Position numbers and translations under genes: made by a program
Assembly (NCBI GenBank): GCA_016714445.1
Contig: JADJNF010000002.1
Location: 62,001 to 126,000, forward strand
Direction of reading: 5' to 3'
DNA length: 64,000 bases
Source: Saprospiraceae bacterium
GTDB lineage: Bacteria; Bacteroidota; Bacteroidia; Chitinophagales; Saprospiraceae
Shown here: piece after piece, positions 33,533 to 42,081 of the stretch
Layout of the letters: each line of letters starts with the position of its first letter
How positions within the stretch are numbered: position 1 is the first letter of the stretch
The notes under the pieces: generated by a model
Seen by the model: only the letters and a program-made list of their open reading frames with translations
Told to the model about the DNA's origin: nothing
Databases searched by the model: none

Positions 33533-34231
33533 TTATCTTCTGCGACCTCTACTGTAGTCCTGACGAAATCCCAATCGAAGTGTAAATTGAAGTTGACTTA
33601 AATTAGCTTTGCTCTGCAGGAATTCTTCCCAATCCATCGATGTATTAAAATAATAGGATATGATAGGGGTCACCGTGAGAAAATCGCTCACACCAAAATC
33701 TATGCCTGCACCGACACCGGCTCTGAATACCAAATGTTTTATGGGGTTAACTGCAAATGAAGATATCGGATCAAACTCTACTGTAGAAGTGTGGTAAACC
33801 AACCCTGGCGTAATGTGAAAAAACAGTCCTTTATCAATCCCTGAGCCACCTTTTGAAAACGTGGGGCAATCACAGTCACCTTCGAGGTCCAATGCATATA
33901 TCTGTGTATGAAAATTTAGACCTACCGAAGTAGCTTTAATATCTTTTAACGGTTCAGCATCTGAGTATGAAGTGGTACTCTGACCATAGAATATTTCAGG
34001 CATAAATTCTATCCTTTTTTTCTTGAGTCTGAACCAGTAATCCACGCCTAATTCATAACCGGGGGACAATAGCTTTTGACTGGTAGTATACCTTTCATTG
34101 ATGACGTTTTCCCAGTTTTTATACTTGTTGTTGTTGTATTTTAATCTGACGCCGAATTGGGCTGATGATTCAAAAAACAGGCATAAAGAAAATGCAATAA
34201 AAACTAAACTGATGGCATGATTCGATTTCAT
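33533..34231 (-). CDS. Outer-membrane beta-barrel protein
   Basis: A 232-residue exported protein with a signal peptide (to about residue 24, SSAQ) and alternating hydrophobic/polar residues typical of an eight- to ten-strand barrel (porin_2 or OmpW-like opacity proteins). An insertion with CDCP and GGSG near 118-132 probably forms an extracellular loop. The strand ends in an aromatic/basic tail (LGFRQDYSRGRRR). It immediately precedes the helicase gene on the minus strand and may be co-transcribed. Function is unknown beyond membrane barrel. Confidence 0.7.
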   Translation of the reverse strand: MKSNHAISLVFIAFSLCLFFESSAQFGVRLKYNNNKYKNWENVINERYTTSQKLLSPGYELGVDYWFRLKKKRIEFMPEIFYGQSTTSYSDAEPLKDIKATSVGLNFHTQIYALDLEGDCDCPTFSKGGSGIDKGLFFHITPGLVYHTSTVEFDPISSFAVNPIKHLVFRAGVGAGIDFGVSDFLTVTPIISYYFNTSMDWEEFLQSKANLSQLQFTLRLGFRQDYSRGRRR

Positions 34232-34570
34232 GTGCTAAAATTAAAGTAAAGATTAAAACTCAGGAAAAGTAACGAAAATAAACTTCCAAAAGTTTAAAAG
34301 TATTTTCTGTGGTATGAAAGAAATGAGCGAATTTTAGTAATCATTTTTAAAAAAAGCATACTAAAAATTAACATTAATTATACATATACATTTTAAAGAT
34401 GAAACATCTTGTAGGTTTTAAGACAACGTATTTGCACCTATTAAAATATTTATGAAGTTGCCTTAATTATAATAACCATTTTACCGATTTTTGCCACATA
34501 AGTGTTACATATCATATAAACAACGCTGTATATATATTAAGTTTCGATATGTTAATGTCAAAGAAAAATA

Positions 34571-34601
34571 TTGCGGGTTTCAAATAGATACCCTATATTT
34601 G
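34571..34601 (+). promoter_or_regulatory. Promoter of the secreted metalloprotease gene, shared type
   Basis: TTG (34571-34573), a 20-base spacer and TATATTTG (34594-34601). The surrounding 55 bases are strikingly like 49487-49540 upstream of another T9SS gene. The rest of the gene-free stretch 34232-34729 is AT-rich with a small GATG-AAA-CATC hairpin; the 130-base leader that follows the promoter has no recognised element. Confidence 0.75.
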
Positions 34602-34729
34602 TTTTGACATTTATCCCGATCACCGAAAAAACTGTCATCCATTACCGATTGCGCATGAGGTTGGCGATTACTACATTTTTCCGGCGGCTGTGGGAGATTA
34701 CATTATTTAAAACTTATATTTTTACTATT

Positions 34730-37700
34730 ATGAAAAACGTATTTTTATTTTTTAGAAACAGGGGGGGGCGGAATTTTATTTCTTTACTGCTTTTCAATTT
34801 ATGTTGTTTGAATATTTTCGCACAGGAATGTGCTAATGATTTACTCGGACAAATATTCGATCAAAACTCAGGGAATAGATCAGGTTGTGTTGATATTACT
34901 GATTATAGTGGGAGTTATGAAATTCCTGTCGCAATACATGTTATAAGAGATATACATGGAAATGGTAATTGGCCGCCTGACAGTGAAATTCAATTTATGA
35001 TAAATAATGCAAATGAATATCTTGCCCCACAATTTAAATTAGTTCCTATTTCAAATCCAAATGATTGTGGGTCAATTTCATTTAGGCCTAATGAAATAAG
35101 GCAAGATATTTCGACTGATATGAATAGTCAACTGGCTGTTAAAGGATTAAGTAGAGTAAATCCCGCACTAGTGTGTAATATTTGGTTGGTTAGAAATGTA
35201 ATTGGCGGAAATGGATTTGCATATAATCCAAGAGGAACTCCGTTCAACGATGCCATTGACGGAATTGTGGTTGAAAAAGATAGGATACATACCACAACAT
35301 TAGTCCATGAAGTAGGGCATTATTTGGGGTTACACCATGTCTGGGGCCCTAGAGAAGGAGACCCTACTAATTGTTATGAACCTCATGATGCATGTAGCTT
35401 TGGGGATGATGTTGAAGACACTCCTAGAAGTATCAGACGATATCCATTTACAAATATGGATTGTACTTATTCAAATTTAGAAAATTTGGAAGAAGAAGAT
35501 AAATTTTTTTGTGTCCATGGAGAACCAATACCCTGTGATAATTTAATGGGATATAGTACCAATAGAAATATTTTGACCCAAGGACAAAGGGATTTGATGA
35601 TAAGTACCATAAATTTATATCGATCATCACTAGGCGCCTATAATAATTCTTGTCTAACTTGTGATGACCCATGCAAACCTTGTTATTATGGTACACCACC
35701 TATTGACCCTAACCCATTCAATCCTTTTGATGACTTTTGCTCTCCTTGTCATGCTGGACATGTGCATCTAAATGAAACGGTAATTAACGGTGTTGTTAAT
35801 ATCACACAGCCAACTTTAATTACCAAAGATCTTACTATAAATGGGACATTAAACGTAAATAGTGATTTATATGTGGCTCCGGGTAAAACAATTTTTGTTA
35901 ATTCAGGAACATTGGTGATAGGTTTTCAGGGCCATATTACTGCTTGTCGTGATAATTGGAATGGGATCGGAAGTTTCAGAGGAAATATCCAAATGTACGG
36001 GGGTACCATTAGTAAGGCGAATATTGGGATAGCATCGGCTAATCATGACACAAAAATCCGAAGCTATTTGTCATTTTTTAATGAAAATAAAGAAGATGTA
36101 ATTCTAACAGGAAATGATGATGCATCTTTTGAATCAACTACTTTTTTAGGTTCCCAAAATGGAGTTAAACTTTATGGTCTTTCAAAAGTTACCCATTTTA
36201 ATAATTGTACATTTGGCTATCAAACTGGTTCAGGAATTGAAACAAATTATGGATCGTCGATCGATGTTTCAAATAATAATCAATTCACTGGCTGCTCTCA
36301 TGCCATTTCTTTGGGGAATTTTTTTGGCACTGCTAGCAATAGTATTGTAGGCAATTCTGAAACTGCTTCCAATCAATTTACTAACTGTTACAATGGAGTT
36401 TATAGCGTAAATACATCTTCCCAAATACGTAACAATTATTTTGATAATAATAAGTATGGGCTTGTTTTGAGAGGGTTGAATAAATTTGCATCTCGCAATA
36501 ATTCCTACACCGGTTCAAGTTATGCAGAATTAATCGATGGTACAGGAGATGACTCCAATCAATCTTTTGGTAATCAGTATTCATCTGATGTAGGCATCTA
36601 TCCACATAATTACAATATGGGGTACAATTTCTATAATAATTGCTTTAGAACTCTCTGGTGGGATGTCAATGCTTTAGGTGTTATAAATCCAGCGCAGTTT
36701 GGACCTAATGACCATGCGGCAGGCAATTGTTTTACCCATGGCGGGGTTAAAGATTTTATATGTACCACTGGGAATACTGTTACTTATGGGATTCCTAATG
36801 TTGTTGCATCAGAGTGTTTTTACCCAGATAATTCAGGGGGATGGAATTACAATACATCACCAGCAGACTTTTCACCTTCTACAGGTTGCGGTGCTGGTGC
36901 TATGTCTGAAAACCAATATGGGTACATCATTAGAATGGAATGTGACTTCAAAAGACTGAAAAAGAGCATCGACAGTTTGCAATTATTGATTAAAAAAATT
37001 AAGGATCTTCCAAACTCTAATGGAAGTTTTTTTAATAGTTTACGAATAAATATCCTTGAGCGACATTTAAGATTTGCTATCAATCATTGGGCTTGGTGTA
37101 TTCGCAAGGAAGGCAGATTCAGAGATTTAAAAGAATGGTATAAGACTTGGAGTAAAGAGTACCCTCAGGATAAATACTTTGCGTTGGATATGACAAGTAC
37201 CACAGCATCATTGCGTGAATATTCGCTGGCAAAAACAGAAATTGACTCAATCGCAAGGGTACATCATTTGCATCCTGATATTGTGACATCTATTAAAATG
37301 TCAGTGGATGTGTTGCAGATTGATGATCCTAGTATCAGAAACATCGATAATGCTGGAAGAATTTTTAGTGCGTCAGAATTAATTTATAGAAGCAAGGTAA
37401 GTTCTTACATTCTAGACGCCTCTAGATATCAATTATTATACCGTGTGGCAAAAATGACAGTTCCGGAAGCAGCCTATGGCAGAGCGTTATTGTCATATCT
37501 TACAGGCGAAATGATCGATCCGGATCAAGTAATGCCAATTTCCGGAAGATCTAAAAATGTTGTCCATCAAAATATGATCAAGGAAATCTATAGTATTTAC
37601 CCTAATCCTTCATCAGATATGGTAACCATCAAAGTTCAGTTTGAAGATCCGACCGCGACTTACAACTATAGTATTATGAACACAACTGGTCAAATTATCA

Positions 37701-37825
37701 TAACAGGGACGCTCCATGATGAATCCCAGTTATTAACATCTGAAATACCTTCCGGTATATATAGTATCAAAATATTAAAAAATAACCAATATGAAGCAAT
37801 CAAAAAATTGGTCATACAAAAATAA
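34730..37825 (+). CDS. Secreted M43-family zinc metalloprotease with T9SS sorting domain
   Basis: A 1031-residue exported protein. I chose the ATG at 34730 over the open frame from 34571 because it yields a signal peptide (about 1-32, ending NIFAQ) and follows a promoter. A pappalysin-like M43 protease domain contains HEVGHYLGLHHVWG (His-193, Glu-194, His-197, His-203), the metzincin zinc motif. A long parallel beta-helix-like region follows (about residues 330-650), with repeated short Asn-rich turns, then a charged helical part and a T9SS sorting domain beginning IYPNPSSDMVTIKVQF. It is probably a surface or extracellular protease. The end of its coding sequence is duplicated in front of the second copy of the next gene. 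Confidence 0.9.
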   Translation: MKNVFLFFRNRGGRNFISLLLFNLCCLNIFAQECANDLLGQIFDQNSGNRSGCVDITDYSGSYEIPVAIHVIRDIHGNGNWPPDSEIQFMINNANEYLAPQFKLVPISNPNDCGSISFRPNEIRQDISTDMNSQLAVKGLSRVNPALVCNIWLVRNVIGGNGFAYNPRGTPFNDAIDGIVVEKDRIHTTTLVHEVGHYLGLHHVWGPREGDPTNCYEPHDACSFGDDVEDTPRSIRRYPFTNMDCTYSNLENLEEEDKFFCVHGEPIPCDNLMGYSTNRNILTQGQRDLMISTINLYRSSLGAYNNSCLTCDDPCKPCYYGTPPIDPNPFNPFDDFCSPCHAGHVHLNETVINGVVNITQPTLITKDLTINGTLNVNSDLYVAPGKTIFVNSGTLVIGFQGHITACRDNWNGIGSFRGNIQMYGGTISKANIGIASANHDTKIRSYLSFFNENKEDVILTGNDDASFESTTFLGSQNGVKLYGLSKVTHFNNCTFGYQTGSGIETNYGSSIDVSNNNQFTGCSHAISLGNFFGTASNSIVGNSETASNQFTNCYNGVYSVNTSSQIRNNYFDNNKYGLVLRGLNKFASRNNSYTGSSYAELIDGTGDDSNQSFGNQYSSDVGIYPHNYNMGYNFYNNCFRTLWWDVNALGVINPAQFGPNDHAAGNCFTHGGVKDFICTTGNTVTYGIPNVVASECFYPDNSGGWNYNTSPADFSPSTGCGAGAMSENQYGYIIRMECDFKRLKKSIDSLQLLIKKIKDLPNSNGSFFNSLRINILERHLRFAINHWAWCIRKEGRFRDLKEWYKTWSKEYPQDKYFALDMTSTTASLREYSLAKTEIDSIARVHHLHPDIVTSIKMSVDVLQIDDPSIRNIDNAGRIFSASELIYRSKVSSYILDASRYQLLYRVAKMTVPEAAYGRALLSYLTGEMIDPDQVMPISGRSKNVVHQNMIKEIYSIYPNPSSDMVTIKVQFEDPTATYNYSIMNTTGQIIITGTLHDESQLLTSEIPSGIYSIKILKNNQYEAIKKLVIQK

Positions 37826-39505
37826 TTCATTATGACATTTCATAAATGGATATTAGCCTGGATGCTTTGCACATTTTTTGTGTGGAGTGTCCAGGCTCAA
37901 TTTTATGTCCAAACATTATTAGCTGATGAACTTAAAATGGGTAGAGTACGCACCATTATAGAAGATGTAAACAGTAAATCACTGTTTATCAAAGCAGGAA
38001 TATTCCCCAATGATGTTTTTGGTGAAGTTTACAGAATTTTAAAAGTAAGTGGTAGGGATAAGGTGACCAATATAAAAGATTTTACTTTACTGGATCAATA
38101 TGCGTCCGTTTTTGGAAGAACAATGAAGTTAGATGGTTCTTATTGTTATTATTCAATGAGAGATATCAATATCAGCTCAAAAAATCCTGATAGTGTGGGC
38201 TGGAATTATGGCGTTTTGGATTTGGAAGGTAATCAGATTATAGACAAAAAAATTCCGCTAAAACCAGTGAATGGAAGTGTGTATTTTTGTTTAGGTCTGG
38301 AACTAGTCAAAAATGGAGAGGTTATACTTTGGGGAGTAGGTATACCCCCTGATCGGGATCCTGCGATAAATGATCCCTACATAACCTGGGTGAGGCTCAA
38401 AAGGGATGGCAGTTTCGTCAGTGGGCCACACTTTTATAAGCCACCAGGAGTTGTTACCTGGGCTATACCCACTGATGCCACTTTAGACATTGACAGTATG
38501 ATGGTCATGGTATATGATAGTAAAAATGGAGGGAGAGAAAAGTATTTACTTAAGATAACTGAAAATGATCGCATTGAGACTACGATGCATATGCCATTAG
38601 GTCATGCTGAAAGTAACGAAGATGCAAAACTTTGTGTGACTAAAGATGGCCATTTTATAGTAGTTAATTATGATTTCCAAGATTTACAAAAACGCATACT
38701 CACACGAATAGACAGAAATAACAATATAGTTTGGGAAAAAAGTTTTGACTTGCCTACAGGAATAGTTTATGGCTTTTACAGAACCAATGTAAGCAATATT
38801 TATATCAATAGAATTATTGAAGCACAAAATGGTGACATCCTGTTGTGTGGGTCTAATTCAGTCATAGACAGTTTTTTTATCCCAAAAGCCAATAAAAAAA
38901 TTCTGACTAGTATTAATTCTAGCTCTTTTATTGCTAGATTTAGCAAATCAGGCGATTTGCTTTGGCGGCATTTTTTAATTGATCAGCACGATGATGGCAA
39001 ACTAAATAAAATTATTCTAAATGATATCATAGAATCATATGATGGCAATATAATAGTTGCTGGAGGGTTAGGAGTTAAAAACACTCCTGAAGAATCCCGT
39101 CCTTTCTATATGAAATTAGGCCCTAATGGATGTTTTGATGATCAGTGCAGCTATGTGGACAAGTGGTGGTATTTTCCTCCCGATATCTCTTCTGCTTCAG
39201 ATAATCAAGATACCCCGGACCGTCTTAAAGTATATCCAAATCCTGGGTCAGACCAGGTAACAATCGTCTTACCTGACCTTGGCAATACAAATCATAATAT
39301 CAGATATTCAGTTATGGACCTAAAGGGACAAACCCATATCCGAGGTGTATTAGAAAGCATTAATACTGTCATTAATACACAGTTTCTTTCCTCTGGTATC
39401 TATATCATTACTCTACAGGATGAGCAAGGCAAAATATGGCAGGGGAAGTGGGTGAAAAATTGATGACTTAGATTTAAATTGCTTGGTCCACCTAATAATA
39501 TACTA
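37779..39505 (+). repeat. Tandem duplication, first unit (1727 bp)
   Basis: The unit starts within the last codons of the metalloprotease gene and includes the 543-residue gene. The next unit starts at 39506 with the same sequence offset by 1727 bases. The metalloprotease end (AATCAAAAAATTGGTCATAC) occurs at both borders, so the second gene carries a non-coding remnant of the protease 3' end as its leader. Confidence 0.9.
37832..39463 (+). CDS. T9SS secreted protein, first tandem copy
   Basis: A 543-residue exported protein: signal peptide (to about residue 22, SVQAQ), a long beta-rich body with WxxR/RFS repeats reminiscent of a delta-60/propeller type (for example GDILLCG, GNIIVAGGLG) and a T9SS type A sorting domain from about residue 466 (VYPNPGSDQVTIVLPD) to the end. 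Its start lies six bases after the metalloprotease stop, so the two are probably one transcript. It is nearly identical to the gene at 39559 over the first 240 and last 100 residues but clearly diverged in the middle. Confidence 0.85.
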   Translation: MTFHKWILAWMLCTFFVWSVQAQFYVQTLLADELKMGRVRTIIEDVNSKSLFIKAGIFPNDVFGEVYRILKVSGRDKVTNIKDFTLLDQYASVFGRTMKLDGSYCYYSMRDINISSKNPDSVGWNYGVLDLEGNQIIDKKIPLKPVNGSVYFCLGLELVKNGEVILWGVGIPPDRDPAINDPYITWVRLKRDGSFVSGPHFYKPPGVVTWAIPTDATLDIDSMMVMVYDSKNGGREKYLLKITENDRIETTMHMPLGHAESNEDAKLCVTKDGHFIVVNYDFQDLQKRILTRIDRNNNIVWEKSFDLPTGIVYGFYRTNVSNIYINRIIEAQNGDILLCGSNSVIDSFFIPKANKKILTSINSSSFIARFSKSGDLLWRHFLIDQHDDGKLNKIILNDIIESYDGNIIVAGGLGVKNTPEESRPFYMKLGPNGCFDDQCSYVDKWWYFPPDISSASDNQDTPDRLKVYPNPGSDQVTIVLPDLGNTNHNIRYSVMDLKGQTHIRGVLESINTVINTQFLSSGIYIITLQDEQGKIWQGKWVKN

Positions 39506-41190
39506 AAAATAACCTATATGAATCAATCAAAAAATTGGTCATACAAAAATAATTCATTATGACATTTCATAAATGGATATTAGCCTGGATGCTTTGCACA
39601 TTTTTTGTGTGGAGTGTTCAGGCTCAATTTTATGTCCAAACATTATTAGATGATGAACTTAAAATGGGTAGAGTACGCACCATTATAGAAGATGTAAACA
39701 GTAAATCACTGTTTATCAAAGCAGGAATATTCCCCAATGATGTTTTTGGTGAAGTTTACAGAATTTTAAAAGTAAGTGGTAGGGATAAGGTGACTAACAT
39801 AAAAGATTTTACTTTACTGGATCAATATGCTTCCGTTTTTGGAAGAACAATGAAGTTAGATGATTCTTATTGTTATTATTCAATGAGAGATATCAATATC
39901 AGCTCAAAAAATCCTGATAGTGTGGGCTGGAATTATGGCGTTTTGGATTTGGAAGGTAATCAGATTATAGACAAAAAAATTCTGTTAAGACCAGTGAATG
40001 GAAGTGTGTATTTTTGTTTAGGTCTGGAACTAATTAAAAATGGAGAGGTTATACTTTGGGGAGTAGGTATACCCCCTGATCGGGATCCTTCAATAAATGA
40101 TCCATACATAACCTGGGTGAGGCTCAAAAGAGATGGCAGTTTCGTCAGTGGGCCACACTTCTATAAGCCACCGGGAGTTGTTACCTGGGCTATACCCACC
40201 GATGCCACTTTAGACATTGATAGTATGATGGTCATGGTATATGATAATAAAAAAGGTGGAATTGAAAAATATGTACTAAAGATTACTGAGGATGATAAGA
40301 TTGAGACTATGGTGAGAATACCATTAGTCACAACATCAACAAACGATGAAGCAAAGCTTTGTGTTACCAGGGATGGGCACTATCTTGTGACCAATTATGA
40401 TAAAAAAAATATTCGGCTTCCTGTTTTAACACGAATAGACAGAAATAAAAAAGTTTTATGGGAAAATGCTTTCGAACTTCCTATTGGATGGTGGGGTGGA
40501 GTATATTGGCCAAATGTCAGAGATGTTTACACTAATCGCATCATTGAAACAAAAAATGGAGATATTCTGATGTGTGGTGTCATCTCTGTTGTAGATAGTT
40601 TTTATGTACCTGCACTAAATAAATATGTATCAGCAGGCAATAGTGCAAGTTCTTTTTTAGCACGGTTCAGCGGATCAGGAGATGTATTATGGGCTCATTT
40701 TATGGTGGATATACACGATTCAGGCATTTTAAATAAAATATTGCTCAATGATATGATCGAATCTTTCGATGGTAATATCATTGTAGCAGGAGACCTGGGT
40801 GTAAAAAATTCACCTGGTACATCCAGACCTTTTATCATGAAGATTGGACCAAACGGATGTTTTGATAGTCAGTGTAGCCATGTGGACAAGTGGTGGTATT
40901 TTCCTCCTGATATCTCTTCTGCTTCAGATAATCAAGATACCCCGGACCGTCTTAAAGTTTATCCAAATCCTGGGTCAGACCAGGTAACAATCGTCTTACC
41001 TGACCCAGGCAATACAAATCATAATATCAGATATTCAGTGATGGACTTAAAAGGACAAACGCATATCCGAGGTGTATTAGAAAGCATTAATCCTGTCATT
41101 AATACACAGTTTCTTTCCTCCGGTATCTATATCATTACTCTACAGGATAATCAAAGCAAAATATGGCAGAGTAAGTGGGTGAAGATGTAA
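39506..41190 (+). repeat. Tandem duplication, second unit
   Basis: The second unit of the 1727-bp tandem duplication, including a non-coding copy of the metalloprotease 3' end (about 39506-39551) and the second 543-residue gene. The central part (about 40243-40833) is much more diverged than the flanks. Confidence 0.9.
39559..41190 (+). CDS. T9SS secreted protein, second tandem copy
   Basis: A 543-residue paralogue of 37832-39463 with the same signal peptide and T9SS sorting domain. Residues 1-228 and 440-543 differ at only a few positions, while about 229-425 differ at roughly 40-45% of positions by eye (for example GWWGGVYWPNVRDVY against GIVYGFYRTNVSNIY). Equal length with no indel in the diverged part suggests selection or gene conversion at both ends, not relaxed decay. 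The leader is the duplicated tail of the protease gene. No separate promoter was found, so expression probably depends on read-through. Confidence 0.85.
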   Translation: MTFHKWILAWMLCTFFVWSVQAQFYVQTLLDDELKMGRVRTIIEDVNSKSLFIKAGIFPNDVFGEVYRILKVSGRDKVTNIKDFTLLDQYASVFGRTMKLDDSYCYYSMRDINISSKNPDSVGWNYGVLDLEGNQIIDKKILLRPVNGSVYFCLGLELIKNGEVILWGVGIPPDRDPSINDPYITWVRLKRDGSFVSGPHFYKPPGVVTWAIPTDATLDIDSMMVMVYDNKKGGIEKYVLKITEDDKIETMVRIPLVTTSTNDEAKLCVTRDGHYLVTNYDKKNIRLPVLTRIDRNKKVLWENAFELPIGWWGGVYWPNVRDVYTNRIIETKNGDILMCGVISVVDSFYVPALNKYVSAGNSASSFLARFSGSGDVLWAHFMVDIHDSGILNKILLNDMIESFDGNIIVAGDLGVKNSPGTSRPFIMKIGPNGCFDSQCSHVDKWWYFPPDISSASDNQDTPDRLKVYPNPGSDQVTIVLPDPGNTNHNIRYSVMDLKGQTHIRGVLESINPVINTQFLSSGIYIITLQDNQSKIWQSKWVKM

Positions 41191-41280
41191 AAAGATGATT
41201 AAGAAATACGAATGATTAGTTGAATTAAAAGTTCGGTTGTTCATGTGTTCGGTTGTTCCAATCATTCGTCATTCGCATTG

Positions 41281-41340
41281 CTCAACCTTAATCTTAATCT
41301 CATCCTTAGTCTTAGTCTCAATCTTAGCCTTAACCTTAAA
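41281..41340. repeat. Hexanucleotide microsatellite, ten units
   Basis: Exactly ten degenerate hexamers of CTTAAT/CTTAGT/CTCAAT type fill 41281-41340, between the duplicated gene pair (plus) and the response regulator (minus). It ends within four bases of the response regulator stop codon. Confidence 0.8.
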
Positions 41341-41343
41341 AAC

Positions 41344-42081
41344 CTAACCAACCAACCATTTTTTAAACTGCGGAGACCGCTCCGTACTCACGATTACTTC
41401 CTCCCCCGTGGGCTTAAGTATGATTCTTACCCTTGATTTGGTATGTGTTGACATTTTGTCTATTGAGTTTTGGTGGATGATATATTGACGGTTGATTCTG
41501 AAATAGTTATGGTCTGTTATATTGGTTTCGATGTGTTCCAATGTGACATCTATGGGGTATTTTTTATTGTCAAAAGTGTACAGAAAAGTAATTTTTTCTA
41601 TAGTAAAATAGTAAGCAACCTCATCGTAGTTGATGGTGCGTATGTTGTTTCCAATTTTGATCATCCATTTTTTTTCCTGCATGGGTTTGTCGGTAAGTTT
41701 GCTGTAATCGGGCAAATTTGGTCTGTAAAAACGTTCGTATTTTTTTATGGCCAGATCGAGCAGGTCTTTTTTGACAGGTTTGAGCAGATAATCTACAGCA
41801 TATTGTTTGAAGGCTTCGATGGCATATTCGTCGTAGGCTGTGGTAAAGATGACAGGTTTTTGGATATTTACATGTCTGAATATTTCGAAGCTGGTACCGT
41901 CAGACAAGTGTATATCTATGAGTATAAGGTCATAATTGGGATCTCCTGACAGATAGTCAATGCTATCCGCTACACTATCCAGTACTTTGATCACTTTTAT
42001 TTCCGAAGAAATAGATTTTAGCATTTCTGTTAATCTTTGTGAAGCAGCATCTTCGTCTTCGATGATGATTACTCTTGTCAT
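41344..42081 (-). CDS. LytTR-family response regulator
   Basis: A 245-residue response regulator: receiver domain (about 1-120) with the acidic pair Glu-8/Asp-9 and the phosphoacceptor Asp-56 in LILIDIHLSDG, then LytTR DNA-binding domain (about 145-245, starting KKWMIKIGNNIRTINYDEVAYY). LytTR domains bind paired direct repeats and control surface and exopolymer genes. The start overlaps the kinase stop by four bases (ATGA), so kinase and regulator are translationally coupled. It lies last in the YceI-kinase-regulator operon and probably controls that operon and the facing cytochrome/YceI operon. Confidence 0.9.
   Translation of the reverse strand: MTRVIIIEDEDAASQRLTEMLKSISSEIKVIKVLDSVADSIDYLSGDPNYDLILIDIHLSDGTSFEIFRHVNIQKPVIFTTAYDEYAIEAFKQYAVDYLLKPVKKDLLDLAIKKYERFYRPNLPDYSKLTDKPMQEKKWMIKIGNNIRTINYDEVAYYFTIEKITFLYTFDNKKYPIDVTLEHIETNITDHNYFRINRQYIIHQNSIDKMSTHTKSRVRIILKPTGEEVIVSTERSPQFKKWLVG

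Noticed and set aside
37779..41190. A composite transposon or IS as the cause of the tandem duplication
   Set aside because: No transposase and no terminal inverted repeats were seen. The junction is a plain tandem duplication of the protease tail plus gene.
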